Part shown: one piece after another, positions 21,877 to 30,236 of the stretch
How the letters are laid out: every line of letters starts with the position of its first letter
How positions within the stretch are numbered: position 1 is the first letter of the stretch
From: Aspidapion aeneum
Taxonomy: Eukaryota > Arthropoda > Insecta > Coleoptera > Brentidae
DNA length: 64,000 bases
Reading direction: 5' to 3'
Assembly: GCA_963576565.1 (NCBI GenBank)
Contig: OY755039.1
Location: forward strand, 74,914,771-74,978,770
The notes under the pieces: model-generated
Database searches by the model: none
The model's input: the letters and a program-made list of their open reading frames with translations, nothing else
Told to the model about the DNA's origin: nothing
Position numbers and translations under genes: made by a program

Positions 21877-23664
21877 TACCGGGTGGGCCAAAAAAAACCG
21901 GACAATTTTTTTTTCATTATCACTTTTGAACTATACAATCGATTTTTATGGGACAAACTGTACTTGGCAGAGAATTAATCAGAGTTTTGACTGAATGTAT
22001 TTTTTTGTCCATCATCTCAAAATCCAAGATGGTGGACGAAACTAAAATGTACCCTTCAAAGATGATCGTTTATTCTCGTGTTGCGAACATGTTTTATTAA
22101 TTTTTTTAAATCACAAGGTATGAATCAGCAAAATCGGTTTGGTGGTTCTAAAAAAAATATTTTTTTTAACCATTGTTTTGAACATTATACGATTGCTTTG
22201 CCAACCATGTCTGCACTTATTTTCCTATAAATTCATTACTACTGAACCGATTTTAATGAAATAAAAAACATTCTGGTGAGAAATGATTGCTTTTTAAAGA
22301 TCATGATTAAAGTTTATGGCCATCTTTAAATTTAAGATGGCGGTCGGAATCATATTTGATTCTTCTAAATGGCGTGTTTATTCTTAGTTTCCGAATATGT
22401 TTTAGTCTTTTTTTTAATTTATAGAAAGGCACTGCTTTTCCCCCACACAACGAGGTGCAAGTTAGTAAAATCGGTGTGGTGGTTCTCAAAAAATCTATTT
22501 TTGTTTCAGCCATTGTTTTACAGATTATACGATTGCATTGCCAATCCTGTCTGCATTTATTCGTTTATAAATTCCTTATTACTAAACCAATGTTAGTGAA
22601 GTAAAACAAATCATGTTGAGAATTTATTGCTCTTTAAAGATTGTAATCGAAATTTGCCGCCATCTTAAAATTTAAGATGTCGGACAGAATCATACTTGAT
22701 TCATCAAAATGGCGTGCGTATTCTTATTTTCCGAAAATGTTTGTTTTTTTAAAATTTATAGAAAAACATTACTTTTCTCCTGCATAAGGAGATAAAAATT
22801 AATTAAGTGCTTTTCTATAAATTAAAACATTTTTTGAAAATACGAATAAACGTGCCTCTTTGAAGGGTCAAGTATGATTATTTCCGACCTCCTAACTTTG
22901 AAGGTGGCGGCAAATTTCGATTATAGGCTCAATTCTCAGCATGAATTTTTTATTTCACTAAAATCGGTTCAGTAATAATGAGTTTATAAAGAAATGAATG
23001 CAGACAGGATTGGCAATGCAATCGTATCTGTAAAACAATGGCCGAAACAAAAAAAGATTTTTTGAGAACCACCGAACCGATTTTACTAATTTATACCTTG
23101 TTGTGCGGGGGAAGGGAAAAATAGTGCTTTTCTATAAATTAAAAAAACTAAAATATTTTCATAAAATAAGACTTAACACGCCATTTTGAAGAATCAATTA
23201 TGATTTTGTCCACCATCTTAAATTTTAAGATTTTGATTTGAATTTTGATGATGATCTTTAAAAAGCAATTAATTCTCACCAGGATATTTTTTATTTCATC
23301 AAAATCGGTTTAGTAGTAATGAATTTATAAGGAAATAAATGCAGACATGATTGGCAAGGCAATCGTATAATATTCAAAACAATGGTTAAATCAAAAATAT
23401 ATATTTTTTAAAACCACCGAACCGATTTTGCTGACTCATACCTTGTTGTGCGTGGCAAGAATGCAGCTTTTTTAATGATTTAAAAAAATTAATAAAACAT
23501 GTTCGCAACACAAGAATAAACGATCATCTTTGAAGGGTACATTTTATTTCGTCTGCCATCTCTGATTAATCCTCTGTCAGCTGCAGTTTGTCCCATTAAA
23601 ATCAATGGTATAGTTCAAGTTATAATGAAAAAAAAATTGTCCGGTTTTTTTTGGCCCACCCGGT
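21877..23664. mobile_element. Large CCGGGTGGGCC foldback element
   Basis: Begins TACCGGGTGGGCC (TA at 21877) and ends GGCCCACCCGGT at 23664; the right TA has become TT. Each arm carries two or so ~370 bp units with ACCGATTTTAATGAAAT, AAGATGGCGG and CTGTCTGCATTTATT wording, reversed in the second half (22860-23600). Terminal bases match the 537 bp element at 9520-10056, so it is a longer family member with amplified arms. Confidence 0.8.
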
Positions 23665-23671
23665 TCATATT

Positions 23672-23830
23672 GGAGTGACATTTTTACCAGAAGATACTCC
23701 AAGAACATTAATAAGGCACATTGAGCATTAACTTATGTAAAAAAAGTAATTTTATATTATTTCTTGAAAACGGCTATATGCGCGATTTCAATTTTCATTG
23801 CAAATAAAAGCTAAACATATCGTCGTTGAT
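23672..23830 (-). repeat. Outer arm of nested palindrome (right)
   Basis: Inverted partner of 20662-20812. Confidence 0.75.
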
Positions 23831-24405
23831 CTTACAAACTGACGTATCTCAAAAAAATTCAGCTTTGAGATGACCATAATACTACCTTATTTGTGTCGTT
23901 CCCTCATCTCACAAAGTGTTGTAACTCATAAAAATCCTTTAAATAGCACCAAAATCATTACATTCAATAACTTTTTAGTGATATAAATCCAATATAAACT
24001 TTCTGTAGAAACTAATGAGTTGGAAGCGTATTTGTGTGAAACTTTATGTAATCTATATGTAACCCTAACTTTTCTTACTACAATATTAAGCAATTGTCTT
24101 AATTTTTAATAGAATAAGCAAACATTTATTTCCTGTAAAATAGATTTGTCTACAGATATAAACTAAAATTGGTTACAGAATTATTATTCTTTTTATTTTG
24201 CCACAAAAAAAACAGTTTTAAAGTTTCCTAAAATGATCAACTGATCGAGCTGCCCAATAAACATTTTCAACCATTTTCATTATTTTTAGGAAGCTACAAA
24301 TTTGTTTAACGATTGTTTACAATAACTAAATTTACTTTTAAAAATTAAAGTCTCGATCAATTCTAACCCCCTTAAGTCTACAAGAGTCTCGCTTATAAGT
24401 TACTA
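23831..24405. other. No gene seen
   Basis: AT-rich spacer. Confidence 0.4.
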
Positions 24406-24546
24406 TACAGGGTGTTTCCTAATTGAATGTGAAATGATTTATTTTTGAAAACTTTACCACCCTGTATCTCAAAAGGTAAGACGTTTAGGACATAGCCCAA
24501 AAATGACCCACATAAATATTGACATTCAATTAGGAAACACCCTGTA
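24406..24546. mobile_element. 141 bp MITE with perfect 23 bp TIRs
   Basis: TA at both outer edges; the inverted repeat starts CAGGGTGTTTCCTAATTGAA and is perfect for 23 bases. A truncated copy of its inside occurs at 47452-47509. Size and TA target site fit a Tc1/mariner-type miniature element. It has no coding capacity. Confidence 0.92.
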
Positions 24547-24985
24547 TATAACTCCATACTCCCTTCTTAAGTGCTAAGCCACCATTGCAAAAAAAAATCT
24601 AAAAAAGGTTGAAAACAATCTAGATTACTACCTTAATTTACTACATGGTATTCTTACATATAAACATACAAAAAAAAATATATTATATTTTCTTTTTTTT
24701 TTTTTAATTAAAATTATTTATCACAGATTTGATTTATTAATAATAATTTCAAACTCGATTTATTTAGGAATTATTTTTAGGTATAAAAATAAAAAAACCT
24801 TTCTATCAGACATTGCGTTTTAAAATATTTAAAATTTGATCTCCAGCAAAATATACTTTCCTACCACATTCACCAATATATAAAAATTTTTCTGCTGTTT
24901 ATTTTTGAGTTTTGTTCAAGATTTTACATGCTGCTGAATGTTACAAGATTATTATTAAAAGACTGAAAAAAACATAAAAAAAAAA

Positions 24986-25183
24986 GAAAAATAGTTAATT
25001 GCTAATTGTTTGGATGAAATTTGGAAACTTAATTAATGTTTGTATATGTCTGTAACCCAAAAATATATATTTTTTTAAGAATAAGAGTTTTATGACTAAA
25101 TTTTAATGAAATTTTTCTATGTAGGTAAAAATAAGTAACAATCTCTAAATTGTATCCAAACTAATAGCAATTAACTATTTTTT
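24986..25183. repeat. ~200 bp imperfect inverted repeat
   Basis: AAATAGTTAATTGCTAATTG then TTTGGATGAAATTTGGA (24988-25024) returns inverted at about 25140-25183 (TCCAAACTAATAGCAATTAAC). No target duplication was seen. Confidence 0.65.
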
Positions 25184-25193
25184 ACTATCAACT

Positions 25194-25218
25194 TATGCTA
25201 TGCTATGCTATGCTATAA
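25194..25218. repeat. Short TATGC tandem repeat
   Basis: Four to five units of TATGC directly right of the hairpin. Confidence 0.8.
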
Positions 25219-25237
25219 AATAGTTTAATTTAATATT

Positions 25238-25690
25238 TTACCCCTTCCATTTTCCTTACTGGCTTTGGAGCTGATAGTCTGCTAATTTCTCTGGGGGTTT
25301 TCCTCTGGTTCTAGCACTGTGCAAAGTTTGAGTTTGCCATAGGGCTAATTTGTCTTCTTTCACCAGGTCATGATAATGCAGTGGTAGAACCATTGGAACC
25401 TGCTGTAAGAAAGCTGTTAAAAGAGCCATTTTGACTATTAGTGTCACTTTCATATTGATGAAATTCTGGAAGGTCTTGTAGTGACTCTACTGCTCCAGAG
25501 CTATTAAAATAATTGTTATTTGATTGTAAAACGGGGGATTGCTTGTTTTAGAGGTTGCTCAATATGAGGGGAAGTTGGTGCAATAGCTTTAGTCTGGGTC
25601 ACAGTTGTTTGTTGATTTTTATGTATGAGTAGTCTTCTTCTGGTTGTTCTTGACTTCTCTGTTGGTTTTCACCAGATACTCTGTATGTGT
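25238..25690 (-). pseudogene. Ser/Asn/Gln-rich protein remnant, unidentified
   Basis: Minus-strand frames give protein-like but interrupted text: VSGENQQRSQEQPEEDYSYI (about 25678-25620), QQTTVTQTKAIAPTSPHIEQ (about 25611-25552), then NNYFNSSGAVESLQDLPEFH and TNSQNGSFNSFLTAGSNGST (about 25519-25383), and after a TGA PGERRQISPMANSNF and RKTPREISRLSAPKPVRK. The composition (Q, S, N, P) is unlike the LINE and transposase fragments around it and suggests a disordered region of a cellular protein. A pyrimidine-poor but plausible acceptor (ACATACAG) lies at its upstream edge near 25681. Two frame changes and two stops mark it as a pseudogene. I do not recognise the family. Confidence 0.45.
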
Positions 25691-26080
25691 GATATATTTT
25701 AAGGAAATAGAGACACGACAAACTTATCAAACTCAAATTTATATGTGAAAATCAAAGAAGGAAAATATCAGTACTGTATACTCTAGCATTGTTTAGAGAG
25801 ACTCACCTCCGCCATTGTTAATTCATAAGCACAGGGAAATAAAAATAAACGATTTTTGACAAAAATATACCATGTGGCTAACAAATTGTTTATATGTTGC
25901 ATGATTATAGATGTCATTCACCGCTGACGACTTAAATTATTTTAGTGAAACGCCAATGAACTTGACAAGAAAATAACAACCAAAAAATATGAATTTCAGT
26001 GACTTTGATGGGTTTGTCGCGTCTCTATTTGTTTAAAATATGTCATACATACAGGGTATCTTGTTTTTACCCGTCATTTC

Positions 26081-26803
26081 TTGATACAGAACAATACGCA
26101 AACAAAGAGCGATATTCTCCATAAAATCAAGCCAGACCAAGAAAAAATCCAAATCAATCGGGTAAAGCACATTTCCAACGGAGGCATCGTACTGTCCACC
26201 AACCACAATGATGCCCAACGCATGAAAGATCTTTTTAGCCAAAACTTAGCAGACGATTACGAGGTTCGGGAATCAAAATCCGTATCGCCGATGGTCAAGA
26301 TTGTTGGTCTCTCAGCCGAGTACGACAAAGACGTACTATTACGACACCTAAAAACTCAAAATTTTTTCTTTAATAACTCAGCAGATATAAATATTCTAAA
26401 AGTCTGGCCAACCAAAAATAACGCGAACATTTTCCAGATGGTACTGCAAGTAGATATGGTCACACACAAAAAACTAACTGAAAAAAAACGCCTTGTAGTT
26501 GGTCTTGATTATTGTACCGTTTATGATTCAACTTCTTTATCATGCTGTTTCAACTACAACAACTTTGGCCACTCAAAAAAATATTGTCAAAAAGACCCCA
26601 CCTGCCCTCTCTGCGCTGGGCCACACTTGGTAAACGCGTGTGACAACTCTGCCAATAAATGCTGCGTCAATTGTAAGCATCTTAAAACAAAATTCGACCT
26701 AAACATCGAAATAAATCATGCTTGCTGGAATTATGATGCATGTTACGCTTATAAACAAGCAAACCAAAAATACAAGTCGGAAAGTTTTGGGTCCACCATG
26801 TAG
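26081..26803 (+). CDS. LINE B ORF1, gag-like zinc-knuckle protein (5' truncated)
   Basis: The first codon shown here is TTG; the frame stays open further left without an ATG, so the true start is missing. Residues 1-150 form the region preceding the knuckles, with VKIVGLSAEYDKDVLL resembling the fold seen before knuckles in Jockey/I ORF1 proteins. The knuckles follow at about residues 155-215: CFNYNNFGHSKKYC (a CCHC in which the second Cys is Tyr), CPLCAGPHLVNAC (intact), and a third irregular C-x2-C with distant H and C. ORF1 proteins bind the element RNA and escort it to the nucleus. It ends at TAG 26801-26803, after which the same frame runs on into the endonuclease. Confidence 0.8.
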   Translation: MIQNNTQTKSDILHKIKPDQEKIQINRVKHISNGGIVLSTNHNDAQRMKDLFSQNLADDYEVRESKSVSPMVKIVGLSAEYDKDVLLRHLKTQNFFFNNSADINILKVWPTKNNANIFQMVLQVDMVTHKKLTEKKRLVVGLDYCTVYDSTSLSCCFNYNNFGHSKKYCQKDPTCPLCAGPHLVNACDNSANKCCVNCKHLKTKFDLNIEINHACWNYDACYAYKQANQKYKSESFGSTM

Positions 26804-27958
26804 CAGCCAACCGCGCTAGCCCCCTCCTTAGTTGAGTTTACTGTTGATCCCCACAATATTTCACTACAGTCGACTGAGTCTGGTAGGCGCTGTGATATCC
26901 TTTCAATTTATTATCAAAACGTACGCGGGCTAAGGACAAAAACAAAAACTATTTTTAATTCCACACTCGCTTGTGAATTTGATATCATAGCGTTGACTGA
27001 GACTTGGTTGTACCCGGGTATTCACGATACAGAACTTTTTCATTCGGGGTATTGCATCTTTAGATCTGACAGAAACTACGATGAAGTAGAACAAAACTTG
27101 GGGGGTGGTGTCTTGTTGGCTGTAAGGGAAAATCTACAGACAACGAATCTGGAAATTGAATTGCCTGTATCAATCCGTGACACCATAGACATAGCTGGAA
27201 TCAAAGTATCTTTCTCGAACAAACTATCTCTTTATATTTTCCTTGTATATATTCCGCCAGGCAAAATCTCATACATATATGAACAACTTTTTGAATATCT
27301 GTCATCCCTGAATTTCCTATATAGTGCTAAAGCAGTCTTTCTCGGAAATTTTAATTACCCTGAATACGTAACCTACATAGAGAGGGATCCTCCTCCCAAC
27401 AGTAGGTTAACTCACTTGCTGAATTTTATTAATTTTCTTGATTGGCATCAGATTAACACTGTCAAAAATTCTGATAATCGACTGCTTGATCTAGTATTAA
27501 CATCTTCCTCAAACCTCACTTCCGTGCAGAGATGTTATGACATCCTGCTAAACGAGGACAGGTGCCATCCTTCTTTATTAATTGACTATAAAATGACCGG
27601 TGACAAAAAGGTGAGCAAACTCAAAATTAATGACATCTTTTATAATTTCAAGAGATCTGACTTGAGAAATCTATATGCGAGCTTAGCTGAGATTGACTGG
27701 CGTGTTTTGGAAACGGTTGATAACGTCAATGAGGCTGTCGAATTATTTTATTACAAATTATACTCCTGTCTAGACACCCACGTGCCAAAAACATCTAAGC
27801 GGCGTAGAAAATATCCTCCCTGGTTTACTTCCCTCATCATACGGTCGATTAAAGAAAAACATAAATACTTTCAAAAACACAAAAAAAGTCGCAGCGATAA
27901 TGATTTACTTAAATTTCGAGAACTTCGTAATAAAATAAAACGCGATACAGAAACATGA
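26804..27958 (+). pseudogene. LINE B endonuclease domain (ORF2 5' part)
   Basis: The frame is open from the ORF1 amber codon to the TGA at 27956. The domain starts IYYQNVRGLRTK (about 26908), then FDIIALTETWLY with the catalytic Glu, and GGGVLLAVRE. The GDFN motif reads LGNFN (about 27340), so the catalytic Asp is Asn; the closing motif reads DRCHPSLLID in place of the usual DHxP-like block. The linker before RT has SKRRRKYPPWFTSLI. There is no ATG between the amber codon and the domain. The TGA at 27956-27958 falls in KRDTET-stop-YREYCARLEAN, a single-codon interruption. The nuclease is probably dead. Confidence 0.85.
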
Positions 27959-29509
27959 TACCGCGAGTATTGCGCTAGACTTGAAGCGAACCTGACAACT
28001 CAACCTGGAAATTTCTGGCGCCTAATACAATCATTGCAGTCGAATAATGGTCTGCCGCAGTGCATGACAGATCACAATGAAGAGAGTACGACGGATCCCC
28101 AGCGCATAGCTGATGCATTTGCTGATTACTTTCAGAGTTCATATACACAATCTCAGCAGCGTACCTCAGTACAAAATAATATTCCTTCTAACCTTAACTC
28201 AAATTTCATTTCACTTAAAAGCTTCAATGAATCTGAGGTATTGCAAGCACTAAAGACCATGAAACCCAAGGCCATTGTCGGTCCCGACAAAATTCCTGCA
28301 TTTTTACTGAAAGATTGTGCATACGTCTTCGCTTACCCCTTAACTGTTCTTTTTAACTTATCTTTAAAATTCTGCACATTTCCTGATACTTGGAAAAATT
28401 CTAAAATTATACCTGTCCATAAAAAACAAGAAAAAGATCGTATTGTAAATTATCGGCCAATTACCATAATAAACAATTTTTCAAAATGTTTTGAACGCGT
28501 TCTCCATACATCGCTGTACTTTCCCCTGAGCAGTCAAATAGATTCCTGTCAACACGGCTTCATGAAACGCAAATCTACCACAACCAATTTAATTACTGTT
28601 ACACACCTAATAGCTGAATCCTTGGATGCGGGTGCTCAGATTGATGTTATTTACACCGACTTTTCTAAGGCCTTTGACAGACTAGACCATAGTATTCTTC
28701 TCCGTACACTTGTAACCTTTGGCATCTCTGATGATTTATCTAAGTTTCTTTATTCATACTTAACTGAAAGGCTTCAGTATGTAGAATGCTATGGACAAAC
28801 CTCCTCTACGATCAAGGCTACTTCCGGAGTTCCTCAAGGCTCTATACTAGGTCCTCTCTTCTTTATAGCTTTTATAAATAGCATAGTTCAGGACATAGAA
28901 GTTATTTGCCTATTGTACGCTGATGACTTAAAGCTTATCTGTAGAATAAATAACATTGCTGATTGTGAAAAACTTCAAGCTGCTCTAAATAAGGTATATA
29001 CTTGGTGTCTTGATAACTCTCTCCCTCTCAATCCGTCTAAATGCAATGTAGTGTCTTTCACCCTTAGAAAACAGGTAATTCAATTCAATTACTCCATTGA
29101 TACAACCGAAATACCCAGGAGTCTGGAATTTAAAGATCTCGGAGTAACATTCGATAGTGCTCTATCATTTGTTCCCCACATCCAGGATGTTGTAAAGAAA
29201 AGCTACCGAATGCTTGGGTTCATAATACGGAATTCTCAGTACCTAGAAAATATTTCTAGTATAAAATTACTCTATTTTGCTTATGTCAGATCTAAATTGG
29301 AATACTCGTGCATAGTATGGTCTCCGTATTATGATACTCACGTTAATACTATTGAAAAAATTCAACGTAAGTTTCTGAAGTACCTTGTTTTTAAGCTTGA
29401 TGGTGTGTATCCCGAAATTGGTATTCTGAACCAGGTCCTTTGTGAAAGGTTCATTGGAGGACCGGCGCAAGTTGGCAGAGTTGCAATTCATTTTCAAATT
29501 AATACATAA
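27959..29509 (+). pseudogene. LINE B reverse transcriptase (ORF2 3' part)
   Basis: Same frame as the endonuclease. RT motifs in order: GPDKIPAFLLKD, IPVHKK with VNYRPITIIN, GFMKRKSTTTNL, IYTDFSKAFDRLDHS, SGVPQGSILGPLFF, LLYADDLKLIC (catalytic ADD near 28917) and LEFKDLGVTFDS. All catalytic residues visible in the RT are intact. The frame shifts near 29450: the C-terminal part continues in the 29442-29726 frame (SLEDRRKLAELQFIFKLIHN, then VPFYLPYQRTN and ACNTCNQACDRCDIF), which holds the Cys cluster. Typical Jockey-group ORF2 would be one chain of both. Confidence 0.88.
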
Positions 29510-29726
29510 TCAAATCGACTCCCAGGAATTATTGCATAAGATTAATTTTTTAGTACCCAGAACATCAGCACGCACTACTGTTCCGTTTTATCTTCCTTAC
29601 CAGCGCACCAATATTTGCAAAAATTCTCCAATAATTCGGGCTTGTAACACGTGCAATCAGGCTTGCGACAGATGTGACATATTTAATTGCAGTATCTCTA
29701 CCTTAAAAAATATACGATTTTCATAA
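29442..29726 (+). pseudogene. LINE B ORF2 C-terminal tail in shifted frame
   Basis: It overlaps the end of the RT frame and continues its sense: LEDRRKLAELQFIFKLIHNQ, then VPRTSARTTVPFYLP and the tail R-ACNTC-NQACDRCDIFNC, ending IRFS-stop. One indel near 29450 accounts for the shift. Confidence 0.75.
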
Positions 29727-29861
29727 TTTTTATTTCTGCTCACTCAGTGTAGATGTAGTAAATTTCTTTTATTTTGTACTTCATTTTATCCTTAGATTCT
29801 GTTATTGTTAATCACTGTATTCTTCCCCACTTTGTAATTGGGTTAACTCCTGTTAAGTGGT

Positions 29862-29901
29862 GTAAATAAAATAAAATAAAATAAAATAAAATAAAATAAA
29901 A
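29862..29901 (+). repeat. (TAAAA)n tail of LINE B
   Basis: Seven to eight TAAAA units after a 140 bp 3' UTR; expected microsatellite tail of a non-LTR element. Confidence 0.9.
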
Positions 29902-30236
29902 ATACTAGTCTGTGTTGCAAAGATATGTTGTTTTACCTATTATTTTTTTTATTGCAATTTTTTTTTTTTATTTGTCAAACACACTGTGTTTTTTTATTAC
30001 AATCTAGTCAGTAAGACTAATTAGCAATTTTGTTTTAACTTAATTTACTAGAAAAGTCAGATTTAAACTTAGGGTTCACTCAACAGTTCTCCCCGCTTTG
30101 TTTAGTCTGTAACTCACAATTGTGTTGTGTTTATAGCATTATTTTGTTTTACGTGTAATTCACTTAGTTTACTAGCTCAAACGGCTTCACTCTCGAACTA
30201 GCATAGTATTGTCTAGAAGCTGAATTGCTTCCACAT

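Larger units (their letters stand above)
26030..29905 (+). mobile_element. Near-complete Jockey-group LINE B
   Basis: A gag-like ORF1 with zinc knuckles, an endonuclease-RT ORF2 and a (TAAAA)n tail are in order on one strand. ORF1, the endonuclease and the RT up to 29509 share a single frame, interrupted only by TAG at 26801 and TGA at 27956. No ATG was found at the start of ORF1, so the 5' end is truncated. The 3' tail ends about 40 bp from the 3' end of the opposite-strand LINE C. Confidence 0.88.

Noticed and set aside
25800..25820. ATGGCGGAG followed by GTGAGT as first coding exon of the 25.2-25.7 kb remnant
   Set aside because: It does not join in phase to the protein-like text, and ATGGCGGA is a common phrase in the mobile elements of this window (e.g. 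6749).
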